DNA of 64,000 nt from Alphaproteobacteria bacterium MarineAlpha11_Bin1 (GTDB taxonomy: Bacteria; Pseudomonadota; Alphaproteobacteria; MPNO01; UBA830), in assembly GCA_002937455.1 (NCBI GenBank), contig PTJZ01000013.1:1-64000 (forward strand). The letters run 5' to 3'. The translations under genes were made by a program, and so were the position numbers. Under the pieces are notes generated by a model. It made no database searches and was not told where the DNA came from. It saw only the letters and a program-made list of their open reading frames with translations. Numbering within the stretch: position 1 is the stretch's first letter; each line of letters opens with the position of its first letter. This document shows, piece by piece, positions 37,394 through 46,097 of the stretch.

Positions 37394-38289
37394 CTTACTT
37401 TTCCGCTACTTCTACGGGACTCCGTCTGGCCCGCGAAAACCGACGCGCAGAAAATGACCGTCCCGCCTACAATAGTCCAAACATCTGGTAGTTCTGAGAA
37501 AACCACAAACCCAATGGCAATCACGAAAGGGAGGCGTGTGAAATCGAAGGGGACGATAGATCCAACATCACCCGTTGTGAACGCACGGGAGTAAAGTCGT
37601 TGGGCTGTTGTAGATAGACCGCCAAGAAGGAAACCCCAAAACCATTGCTCCCAGGTTGGCCACTGCCAAACAAATAATACAGCTATCAGCGCAAATGGTA
37701 GCATATAGATTACTTGGTAAATCGCGGCCGTATCCGGTTGGTCTGTGCGTAGGGTGGTTTTTAGGATCATTGCCGACCCAGCAATGCAGATGCCGGCGCC
37801 GATTACCATGAAGGCGCCAATGTTTATCTCCTGAAAGCCCGGACGGATTACAATCAGCGTTCCAGCGAACCCGGCGGCCAGAGCGATCCACCGTGTCAGA
37901 GGTGCTGGCTCCTTCAAAAATATGACTCCCGAAAGTGCTATAAAAAGGGGAAATGTAAATGATATTGCCGTCGCGTCCGCTAGGGGTATCAATGTTAACC
38001 CTCCGAACCAACCATACATCGCCACCGTACCCAGAAATCCTCTCCAGATGTATAGTTTGGTGTGTGGTGTCTTTAGCGCTGGCGCGCCGATCCGAATTAA
38101 CCAAGGTAGCATTACGACGATTCCGAAAACCGCTCGAAAAAACGAAATCTCGATAAAATGTATGTCCCGTGCCAGGTAGCGGACGATACCTGCCTGCGCT
38201 GCAAAGAATATCGCGCTAAGTGTCATCCAGATCGCACCTCGTACTGAAGGCGGTAGATGGGTGAAAGTTTTTTTGACGTAAGTAATCAT
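37390..38289 (-). CDS. EamA/DMT-family transporter (array member 6)
   Basis: 299 residues and first gene of the minus-strand group of four. SVRGAIWMTLSAIFFAAQAG is helix 1, GTLIVIRPGFQEI ends the first repeat, and the C-terminus is basic. Its start at 38289 faces the SDR pseudogene at 38328 across only 38 bases, so the operon promoter must lie in or overlap that pseudogene. Confidence 0.86.
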   Translation of the reverse strand: MITYVKKTFTHLPPSVRGAIWMTLSAIFFAAQAGIVRYLARDIHFIEISFFRAVFGIVVMLPWLIRIGAPALKTPHTKLYIWRGFLGTVAMYGWFGGLTLIPLADATAISFTFPLFIALSGVIFLKEPAPLTRWIALAAGFAGTLIVIRPGFQEINIGAFMVIGAGICIAGSAMILKTTLRTDQPDTAAIYQVIYMLPFALIAVLFVWQWPTWEQWFWGFLLGGLSTTAQRLYSRAFTTGDVGSIVPFDFTRLPFVIAIGFVVFSELPDVWTIVGGTVIFCASVFAGQTESRRSSGKVS

Positions 38290-38327
38290 GGATAGGCCTA
38301 TTAAGGGAGTACCGCTGCAAGGGGGGG

Positions 38328-39141
38328 ATGTCGATGCGTTTTCGCGACTCGGTGGTAAGGATTACCAGAGCGTCCTCCGGTGTGGGAGCTGAGATGGCCA
38401 TACCGATCGCTGCTGAGGATGCACATTTGGTTGTATCTTCACGAGACCAAGATGGTCTGATGCGGATCGGCGCAAAGTTTAACGGGGCCGGTGAAACAAT
38501 GGTTCTGCCGTTAGATATAACCGATGAAGAAATCTTGTTTGCCGCGGTGCAGAGGGTGTTAAGCCGCTTTAACCGGGTCGATATACTGATCAATAAAGCG
38601 GGTCTGGCGCAAAGGACTCCTATTTCCGAGACACCCCTCAACGTTTACCGACAAATAATGGACGTTATCTTTTTCGGTCCAATTATGTTGACCAAGACGC
38701 TACTTCGCAAAATATCAGATCGAGCGGCGGGCCAGATTGTTTGTGTCACTAGTGTTGCCGGAAAATAAAGGTCGCCTATGAGTTCTGGATACAATGCGGT
38801 GAAGCATGCCGCGCAAGGTTTTTTTTGATTCTCTTTGAGAGGAGGTTTCGGCATTCGGGATTGACGTAACGCTGATTGTACCGGGCCCAGTTAAAACTGA
38901 TATATCATTGAACGCCGTCAGACGTGATGGATCGCGCTATAATAGGTTGGATCCCTTTCTTGCAATGGAAATAGAACCATCAGATTGTGCTCGGCGCATC
39001 ATAAATGCGGTACACGGTCGCAAACGCGAAGTTATGATAGCTATAGGCGCTGCCCGGCGTAATGTCTGGTTAAAACGCTTTTCGCCTGAACTATTGTCAT
39101 GGGTTAAACCGGCTTTTCCCCAAGAAAGCAAAGTTTCATAG
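38328..39141 (+). pseudogene. Broken short-chain dehydrogenase/reductase (SDR) gene
   Basis: The protein can be followed through the whole length in pieces: cofactor loop TRASSGVG (normally TGASSGxG), INKAG (normally NNAG), TSVAGK, then after a TAA (38766-38768) SGYNAVKHAAQGF with the catalytic Y-x3-K, then after a frameshift in a run of eight T (about 38819-38827) and a TGA, the C-terminal half ending WVKPAFPQES at 39141. Two nonsense changes, one frameshift and degraded cofactor motifs make it a pseudogene of a DHRS7-like SDR of about 265 residues. Confidence 0.85.
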
Positions 39142-39453
39142 TTGTCCACCACAAAAACGAGGACAAACCATGAAAGGGAGCTCATCAAAAAAACGATAGC
39201 AATTAATATAAATTTGCAGCGGAAACCGTGAAGAATGCACCTTGAGACTGCAAGCTGATCGGAGGACCACGGGGAAATACGATCCCCTGGTGTTCGAAGC
39301 CCGTTGCTAGCTATTCGTCCGGTAGCCAAAGAATTTTTCTAATCTAAAAAACCCTTTGACCCGTAGTGACTACAAGATCATTTTGCTTCAGGCCGGATTT
39401 ACTTTGTAACGGGATAGTCGGTCTGGGAGGCCTTTGGGAGGCGTATAAAGCAA
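39142..39453. other. Intergenic region
   Basis: 312 bases between the SDR pseudogene and the RND adaptor gene. No gene or tRNA is recognised. GGGAGG (about 39436) near its end is the ribosome site of the adaptor gene. Confidence 0.55.
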
Positions 39454-40866
39454 ATGTTTGAACGTGAATTTGGCGTTATGATGAAAGTAGGCGTTCTTCT
39501 TGCCTCTATTGGGATATTTTCCGTCGAAACATCTTTCCCGGTTGCGGCTCAAGGACTCTCTGATCGTGGCAAAGCAGCTGATAAGAATAAGAATGGCGTA
39601 ATTGATCGTGATGAGGCTGGTGGGCCCCTGAAAGCCAATTTTGACGAGATGGATTGCGATAAATCCGGTACGTTAGACGGCGGAGAAATACGGGGATTTT
39701 TTACGGGCGAGGAGTGCCCCCCGCAGGTGGCAGCTGCACCGGAAGTATCCAAAAAGTCAAAAGGCATCTTAAAGGGCGGAAGTAAAGTTCGATCCGCTCG
39801 CCGAGGGCGCGCTGTGCGGGTCGACACGGTCAGGATTGAGCCACTTTCCCAAACGAGTCCGGTGCTTGGAAGACTTGTCGCTCGAAAGAGCGGAAACGTT
39901 GCCTCTCGCATTAATGGTGCCGTGATCTCCATGACCACGTCAATTGGCGACCACGTTAAAAAGGGTGATATAATTGCCGGCCTGGCAAGAGAGCGCCTCA
40001 CTGCTAAAAGGAATAAATTTGCTGCGGCCCTTGCCACTCGCCGCGCGATGGTTCGCTCAGCGCAGGTTGAGTACTCCAAGAAAAATCAAGAGCTGCGTCG
40101 GATGGCCAACCTGAAGAAATCATCCGCCTTCTCGCGCGCCCGATATGAGGATTTGGAGCGGGATGTTGAAGCTCGTCAAGCCTCCATCTCAGAGCGCCAG
40201 TCTCAGCTTAAAGAGGCACAGGCGGAACTAGATCAAGCGTCCATTGATCTCTTTAATGGCATCATTAGAGCGCCCTATGACGGAGTGGTCAGTGAAAAGC
40301 ATACTGAAATCGGCGCCTATGTAAATATTGGGTCCCCTGTGGTGACGTTGATCAGCGATACAGAAGTCGAAGTTGAGGCGGAGGTTCCATCAAACCGCAT
40401 TACCGGCTTGGCTAAGGGTTCTATAGTTCGTTTCACTTTGGATGATGGTACCTGGCACCGAGCGGAGGTAAGGTCCATCATTCCGCGTGAAAACGCGCGC
40501 ACACGAACCCGCCCGGTTCGGTTTCTTCCGAAGTTCGGTATGAAAAAGAAGCCGTTTGCTGTCAATCAATCAGTGACTGTGCTTGTACCCATCGGGGCTG
40601 TTCGCGAAGTATCGACCGTTCATAAGGATGCAATAGTTTATCGTGGTAATGACCGGGTTGTAAGTATTGTGCGTAGGGGTAAAGCTTTCCCACGGAAGGT
40701 AATACTCGGACCAGCAGTCGGTAATCGTTTTGTCGTGGTAAAAGGTTTGAAACCGGGCGATACGGTCGTGACCCACGGCAATGAGACAATGCCTCCAGGT
40801 ACGCCCGTCCGGGTACTAACTACCGCATCACCAAGCGCCTCAATCAGGCGCAATGCAAACAAATAA
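39454..40866 (+). CDS. RND efflux periplasmic adaptor with N-terminal EF-hand pair
   Basis: 470 residues from ATG 39454, with GGGAGG about 12 bases upstream. A signal peptide (MMKVGVLLASIGIFSVETSF, cut near AAQG) is followed by two EF-hand loops, D43-N45-N47-G48-D51-E54 and D67-D69-S71-G72-D75-E78. After a basic linker comes a usual MFP/HlyD adaptor: lipoyl half-motifs (GAVISMTTSIGDHVKKGDII; IIRAPYDGVVSEKHTEIGAY), a coiled coil between them (residues about 185-260) and beta-barrel. It links the inner-membrane pump downstream to an outer-membrane channel, which is not encoded here. The EF-hands suggest calcium-dependent assembly; this is inference. Confidence 0.85.
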   Translation: MFEREFGVMMKVGVLLASIGIFSVETSFPVAAQGLSDRGKAADKNKNGVIDRDEAGGPLKANFDEMDCDKSGTLDGGEIRGFFTGEECPPQVAAAPEVSKKSKGILKGGSKVRSARRGRAVRVDTVRIEPLSQTSPVLGRLVARKSGNVASRINGAVISMTTSIGDHVKKGDIIAGLARERLTAKRNKFAAALATRRAMVRSAQVEYSKKNQELRRMANLKKSSAFSRARYEDLERDVEARQASISERQSQLKEAQAELDQASIDLFNGIIRAPYDGVVSEKHTEIGAYVNIGSPVVTLISDTEVEVEAEVPSNRITGLAKGSIVRFTLDDGTWHRAEVRSIIPRENARTRTRPVRFLPKFGMKKKPFAVNQSVTVLVPIGAVREVSTVHKDAIVYRGNDRVVSIVRRGKAFPRKVILGPAVGNRFVVVKGLKPGDTVVTHGNETMPPGTPVRVLTTASPSASIRRNANK

Positions 40867-40899
40867 GCCCGTATATTTTCCGATGAACGGAGCACGGCG

Positions 40900-43800
40900 A
40901 TGAGCTTGATCAAATTATCCATTGAAAGGCCTATCGCTATAGTCGCGATGGTGCTGATGGTGCTGTTATTTGGTTACGTCGCGCTGCAACGTATACCGGT
41001 CCAGATGGCTCCCGATGTGCGTCAGCCGATAATAATAGTCAAAACGAGCTGGCCGGGAGCAGCTCCACAGGAGGTAGAACGAGAAATCGTCAATCCTCAG
41101 GAGGAGGTGCTAAAAGGGCTAGAGGGTGTAAAAAAAATGACATCCCGCGCGTTACGTAATCGCGGTGAGATAACCCTAGAATTTGGTTCAGGGGTAAATT
41201 TTGACCGCGCACTATTGCTGGTCGCTAATCGGCTAGACCGGGTATCCGATAATCCCGAAGAAGCTGATGAGCCAGTTCTTTCAACCTCTGGGACAGAAGA
41301 CAACGCGATTGCGTGGTTTGTTATTACGAAGGAGGAGGGAAATCCAAGGACCATGACGTCCTATGGAGAATTTTTGGTCGACGTGGTTAAGGAGCGCATT
41401 GAGCGGGTAAAAGGTGTTGCGGGGGTCAACATCTTCGGAGAGACCAAACGCGAGATGTCGATCAATATTAAGCCGGAAAGTCTGGCACGTTACGGAATGA
41501 CTATTACCGAGGTGCTAAGACGCTTAAGAGCGGCAAATGCATCGATTACCGGCGGAGATGTAGAAGAGGGAAAACGGCGCTACGTTGTTCGAACAGAAGG
41601 AGACTTGAACACTACCCGCCTTGTAGAAGAGGTCGTACTAAGAAGCGATAGAGATGGTGACGGTCGCGGTGTTGGGCGAGTTGTTCTCCGAGATATCGCG
41701 CAGGTCTCGATTGGTTACAAGAAGGCCCAAGCGAGGCTGCGGTTGCTGAACGAGCCCGCGCTTGCCTTCAATATAACCCGAGAACAGGGTGCTAATGTCA
41801 TTAAAACGATGGCTGAAGTCCGCCGAGTGATAAAACAGCTGACTGCAGGCCCCGTCAAGCGGCAGGGCCTTAGTCTCGAACAAGTTTATGACGAAACGGA
41901 CTATATCAACGCATCCATAAATCTGGTCCAGACAAATATTATCTATGGCGGAGTTCTTGCGGTCATCATCCTGATGATCTTTCTGAGATCCTGGCGTCCA
42001 ACGGCGGTAGTGGCAATGTCTATTCCGGTATCCGTTGTCGGGTCTTTCGTCGCGATGGCGATATTGGGTCGGTCGCTCAATGTAATCAGCCTCGCTGGTA
42101 TCGCATTTGCGGTAGGCATGGTCGTAGATGCTGCCATTGTTGTCCTAGAAAATATCTTTCGCTTGCGTCAGGAAGGAAAATCGAGGGCAGAGGCAGCCTA
42201 TTATGGTGCTCAGCAAGTCTGGCCGGCAGTTCTGGTGTCGGCATTGACGACGGTGATGGTCTTTATACCGATCTTGATCATGGACCTCGAGGTTGGTCAG
42301 CTTTTCCGGGATATTGCTGTAGCAATTTCGGTCTCCGTCATGCTCTCTTTACTGGTTGCGGTGACACTGATCCCGGCACTATCCAACGGACTACTGGCAG
42401 GAGTGAAATCAGAGAACACCGCTTTGCGGATCGCTCCGTTGGACGCATTTGCGAGCTGGTTTACTCGCTTCTGGTCCAGATATGCGCAGTTCGTCGCCCA
42501 CCGAAAATTCTTTGCCGTGGTCCTAGTGATGATGATTGTGATAGTAGCAGGAGCGATTTCGATACTAATTATGCCGAAGCTGGATTATCTGCCAAAAGGA
42601 AATCGTAATCTCGTTTTTGGTATCGTAATGCCGCCTGCGGGCTATAACCTCGATACCAATGAAGGCATAGCCCGAAACGTTGCCAACGCGACGAAGAAAC
42701 ATTGGACTCGCGGGAAGTACGCGGAAATAAATAAACCAGAAGACAAGAAGATCGATCGTTTTTTCTATGTTGCACGGTTGGGCCAGATGTTCATGGCGGC
42801 AACGCATGTCGATCCGCGCAGAGCAGGGGAACTAGAGGCTATTATTGAGGGGCCTGCTAGGGCCGAACCCGGGGTCTTCGCGTTTATGTTTCAGCCGTCC
42901 TTATTCGGGAGGTCCATCGGATCGGGCAGAGCCATAGATATTGAAATCGCTGGGCCCAACCTTGAGACTATATACAACGTCGGTCGAGAGGTGTTTTTCG
43001 CAGCGCGCATGGTTCTGCCACCCAATCAAGGCAATCGGGTGCGGCCAAAACCCGCGCTAACGTTAGGTGAACCGGAAGTTAGGATCACTCCAGACCGTGT
43101 GCGTCTATCCGATAATGGACTGACGGCACGAGAACTTGGGGAATCCATCGATGCCTTCAATGATGGTGTTAGAGTTTCCCAAGTCACCGTTGACGGCAAA
43201 CGTATAGACCTGATGATTAAAGGAACGAACCTCGAACAGCAATCTACACAGGGCATACGATCCCTGCCCGTGGTTACTTCGGATGGACGGATTGTGCCAG
43301 TCGGTAATTTAGCGAAGGTGCAGGAAACAACGGGGCCGACAGAAATCCAGCGTATTGACAGGTCGAGGACGATGACTGTCAGCGTAGTACCGAATACATC
43401 CATCCCACTGGAAGCTGCGGCGGAGCTACTCGAAGAAAAAGTCCTCGGGCCGATGAGAGAGAAAGGCCTGCCCGAAGGAGTGCGGTTCCGTATCGGCGGA
43501 AGCGCGGACAAGCTGCAAGCGACTTGGAACCATATGCAGCTCGATCTATTGTTAGCGCTAATCATCGTGTTTTTGGTTATGGCAGTGCTATTTGAGAGTT
43601 TCCTTTATCCATGGGTAGTCATGCTCACCGTGCCGGTCGCGGCGGCTGGTGGTCTTGGGGGTCTTGCTCTCCTGAATACCTATGTGCCGCAATCTCTGGA
43701 TATGCTGACTATGCTGGGGTTCGTAATTCTGATTGGGATAGTGGTCAACAATGCAATTCTTCTAGTCCACCAGACGTTGTTCCACATACGCGGTGACGGA

Positions 43801-44079
43801 ATGGAGGTAAATCTTGCGATTGAAACCGCTACGAGAAATCGCATCCGGCCGATATTCATGTCCACCCTAACATCTGTGTTCGGTATGCTGCCACTTGTAG
43901 CATTTCCTGGTGCAGGCTCTGAACTATATCGTGGTCTAGGATCTGTAGTGCTCGGCGGTCTGTCGTTGTCTGCCGTTCTCACCATGGCGATTGTGCCGCC
44001 GATGATGTCGATCACAGTCGGTGTGGTCGAGCGGCGAAAACAACGTAAGGCGCGGGGTGCGGTGCAGGTCGCCCGCTGA
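40900..44079 (+). CDS. RND-family efflux permease (AcrB/HAE1-like)
   Basis: 1059 residues, twelve predicted helices with two large periplasmic loops. It starts MSLIKLSIERPIAIVAMVLM, 33 bases after the adaptor. Helix 4 reads GIAFAVGMVVDAAIVVLENIFR: one Asp of the usual D-D proton-relay pair is present, the second is Ala, a known variant. Helix 10 has GIVVNNAILLVHQ. The TPR-like and funnel parts are intact. It uses proton influx to expel hydrophobic compounds across both membranes together with the adaptor. Confidence 0.92.
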   Translation: MSLIKLSIERPIAIVAMVLMVLLFGYVALQRIPVQMAPDVRQPIIIVKTSWPGAAPQEVEREIVNPQEEVLKGLEGVKKMTSRALRNRGEITLEFGSGVNFDRALLLVANRLDRVSDNPEEADEPVLSTSGTEDNAIAWFVITKEEGNPRTMTSYGEFLVDVVKERIERVKGVAGVNIFGETKREMSINIKPESLARYGMTITEVLRRLRAANASITGGDVEEGKRRYVVRTEGDLNTTRLVEEVVLRSDRDGDGRGVGRVVLRDIAQVSIGYKKAQARLRLLNEPALAFNITREQGANVIKTMAEVRRVIKQLTAGPVKRQGLSLEQVYDETDYINASINLVQTNIIYGGVLAVIILMIFLRSWRPTAVVAMSIPVSVVGSFVAMAILGRSLNVISLAGIAFAVGMVVDAAIVVLENIFRLRQEGKSRAEAAYYGAQQVWPAVLVSALTTVMVFIPILIMDLEVGQLFRDIAVAISVSVMLSLLVAVTLIPALSNGLLAGVKSENTALRIAPLDAFASWFTRFWSRYAQFVAHRKFFAVVLVMMIVIVAGAISILIMPKLDYLPKGNRNLVFGIVMPPAGYNLDTNEGIARNVANATKKHWTRGKYAEINKPEDKKIDRFFYVARLGQMFMAATHVDPRRAGELEAIIEGPARAEPGVFAFMFQPSLFGRSIGSGRAIDIEIAGPNLETIYNVGREVFFAARMVLPPNQGNRVRPKPALTLGEPEVRITPDRVRLSDNGLTARELGESIDAFNDGVRVSQVTVDGKRIDLMIKGTNLEQQSTQGIRSLPVVTSDGRIVPVGNLAKVQETTGPTEIQRIDRSRTMTVSVVPNTSIPLEAAAELLEEKVLGPMREKGLPEGVRFRIGGSADKLQATWNHMQLDLLLALIIVFLVMAVLFESFLYPWVVMLTVPVAAAGGLGGLALLNTYVPQSLDMLTMLGFVILIGIVVNNAILLVHQTLFHIRGDGMEVNLAIETATRNRIRPIFMSTLTSVFGMLPLVAFPGAGSELYRGLGSVVLGGLSLSAVLTMAIVPPMMSITVGVVERRKQRKARGAVQVAR

Positions 44080-44092
44080 ATAAACAGCGCAT

Positions 44093-44842
44093 ATGAACGA
44101 AGAAATATTAAAACTGGCCCAGTTGATTGATGCTTCGGCCCGTATAGTCGTGTTTACAGGCGCGGGTATTTCTACTGAATCGGGAATTCCGGATTTCCGG
44201 AGCCCTAATGGTATTTGGTCGCAGACAACGCCGATCTATTTCGAAGAATATATTGCGTCTGAAAGTGCTCGGACTGAAGCATGGCGACGCAAATTCGAGA
44301 TCGACAGGGATATGATCGGGGCAGAGCCAAACCGGGGTCACAGGGCTGTGGCAAAGTTGGTTGATCTAGGCAAGGTTAGCGCAGTAATCACTCAGAATAT
44401 TGATGGCCTGCACCAGGAATCTGGTGTGTCGGATCGTCAGATGATCGAACTCCATGGTAACGGCACTTATGCAACTTGCTTGTCCTGCGCGAAACGCCAC
44501 GAGCTTGAGTCCATCAAGGAGAACTTTCAAGCCGATAGCACTTTACCGATCTGCGATCATTGCGGTGGGATCGTCAAAACCGCCACCATCTCCTTCGGCC
44601 AGGCCATGCCCGAAGGGCCTATGAGGCGGGCACGAGAGGAAACGCTTGCCTGCGACCTGTTTCTCGCCGTTGGATCATCTCTGGTGGTTTATCCTGCGGC
44701 GGGATTTCCCGCAATGGCGAAGGAGAATGGTGCCAATTTAGTCATTATTAATCGAGAGCCGACTGATTTAGACTGTATCGCCGATATTGTTCTAAATTGG
44801 GAAATCGGACCAACCTTAGGTGAAGCAGTTAACGTGGATTAG
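44093..44842 (+). CDS. cobB: NAD-dependent protein deacylase, sirtuin
   Basis: 249 residues. The motifs GAGISTESGIPDFRSPNGIW, TQNIDGLHQESG and ELHGN (catalytic His), the zinc cysteines C-x2-C (CLSCAKR) and C-x2-C (CDHCGG), and VVYPAAGFP are those of the sirtuin fold. It removes acetyl or acyl groups from lysines with NAD, as in acetyl-CoA synthetase activation. It lies 13 bases after the RND permease; co-transcription is possible but functionally unexplained. The Y/R of succinyl-specific class III are not seen, so deacetylation is preferred. Confidence 0.92.
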   Translation: MNEEILKLAQLIDASARIVVFTGAGISTESGIPDFRSPNGIWSQTTPIYFEEYIASESARTEAWRRKFEIDRDMIGAEPNRGHRAVAKLVDLGKVSAVITQNIDGLHQESGVSDRQMIELHGNGTYATCLSCAKRHELESIKENFQADSTLPICDHCGGIVKTATISFGQAMPEGPMRRAREETLACDLFLAVGSSLVVYPAAGFPAMAKENGANLVIINREPTDLDCIADIVLNWEIGPTLGEAVNVD

Positions 44843-45009
44843 ACTCAACCTGCCGCGGAACCCCTTGGGAACATTCGGGCCTACCGCAGAGAGAACTAAG
44901 GAGCCGACTAAACTGCTGTTTACAGTATCTGGCAGCGTGCAAGCTATTTTATGATGTGTTGTATACGGGAGACTTGCGAGATTCTTTGACCACTGTAGAA
45001 TCCGGAAAC

Positions 45010-45552
45010 ATGCGTGGTTATTTCGGCATCGGCATAGAGGGCGTTAGCAAGGCCATAAATGTTGGTAATCTTGTCAGATCGGCTCATGCGTTTGGAGCTA
45101 GCTTTATATTCACCGTAAATGCGAACTACGATGTTGCTGGGAGTGCCTCTGATACATCTGATACAGCGGGCCAAGTACCGATCTACCAGTTCGATGCCAT
45201 CGCATCACTGCGAATACCGGAGGGTTGTTCTATGATCGGTATAGAAATTGATGACCGGGCAATCGACCTTCCAAGCTTTAGACACCCGCGCCGCGCCGCT
45301 TATGTGCTCGGGATGGAAAGGATCGGCCTTAGCCAGGAAATGATCGAATGTTGCGATCATATGATTAGAATTCCGACAAAGTTTTCTCTCAACCTAGCGA
45401 CCACTGGTGGCATCGTAATGTATGATCGTATGTTATCGATGGGGCGGTTTGCTGACCGACCGGTGATGGCGGGGGCGGCCCCGGAACCACTGTCGGAGCC
45501 TGTATTCGGTGCTCCGGTAATACGTCGAGGCGCCTCCAAATTAAAAGGATAG
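45010..45552 (+). CDS. SpoU/TrmH-family RNA 2'-O-methyltransferase
   Basis: 180 residues from ATG 45010 (MRGYFGIGIEGVSKAINVGN). The trefoil-knot SPOUT motifs are NVGNLVRSAHAFGASFIF, AYVLGMERIGLSQEMIECCD and LNLATTGGIVMYDRML. The third motif usually has an Asn-Val pair (SLN-x-A-x-A); here it is SLNLATTGG. It methylates a ribose in tRNA or rRNA; the target is not known for this alphaproteobacterial type. Its stop is two bases before the IalB gene start, whose ribosome site is within its last codons. Confidence 0.85.
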   Translation: MRGYFGIGIEGVSKAINVGNLVRSAHAFGASFIFTVNANYDVAGSASDTSDTAGQVPIYQFDAIASLRIPEGCSMIGIEIDDRAIDLPSFRHPRRAAYVLGMERIGLSQEMIECCDHMIRIPTKFSLNLATTGGIVMYDRMLSMGRFADRPVMAGAAPEPLSEPVFGAPVIRRGASKLKG

Positions 45553-45554
45553 AG

Positions 45555-46055
45555 ATGAGGTTTTTCTTACTCACTTTGGTGGGTGGCATTTTATTGTTGG
45601 TGACACCGCTTTCGGCCCAGAAATTAGGCAGCTTCCAGCATTGGTCAGCTAGTGTGGAGGGGAAAGGGAAGTCTCGAACGTGCTGGATATATAGTAAACC
45701 AGTCAAGCACGAGGGAAAGTACAAAAGGCGCGGCCGAATTTATGCGCTAGTTACTCACGTACCTGGAAATAGGGTTATAAACCAGGTCCAATTGACCGCA
45801 GGCTACACCTTTAAGAAGGATAGCGTTGTTCAGGTAGCGATCGGAAAGCATAAATTCCAGCTATTCACCGATGCGGACACTGCTTGGGCCCAGAATAAGA
45901 AAGAGGATGCTGCACTCGTTCGGGCGATGCGCTCAGGATCTCGTATGATCGTCACGGGTGTATCGTCGCGTGGTACGAAGACGCGGGATACCTACTCCCT
46001 ATCGGGGATTTCGGCTGCGCATGGAGCTATCGGTAAGGCGTGTAAAGTTAAATAG
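45555..46055 (+). CDS. Invasion-associated locus B (IalB)-like periplasmic protein
   Basis: 166 residues. A signal peptide (MRFFLLTLVGGILLLVTPLS, cut after SAQ) is followed by a beta-rich domain with W/C marks FQHWSASVEG and SRTCWIYSKP and late TYSLSGISAAHGAIGKAC. This matches the IalB family, named for a Bartonella factor but widespread in free-living Alphaproteobacteria. The two cysteines (about 43 and 164) could form a disulfide. The function is unknown. AAGGAT lies six to eight bases before the ATG, inside the methyltransferase gene end. Confidence 0.8.
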   Translation: MRFFLLTLVGGILLLVTPLSAQKLGSFQHWSASVEGKGKSRTCWIYSKPVKHEGKYKRRGRIYALVTHVPGNRVINQVQLTAGYTFKKDSVVQVAIGKHKFQLFTDADTAWAQNKKEDAALVRAMRSGSRMIVTGVSSRGTKTRDTYSLSGISAAHGAIGKACKVK

Positions 46056-46097
46056 GTACGGCTGGTGCCGCTGCCGAGTGACGGGTAGACTGCGGTA

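Noticed and set aside
38766..38838. TGA in the SDR pseudogene as another selenocysteine codon
   Set aside because: It is accompanied by a TAA, a frameshift and decayed motifs, and the position is not a catalytic Cys.
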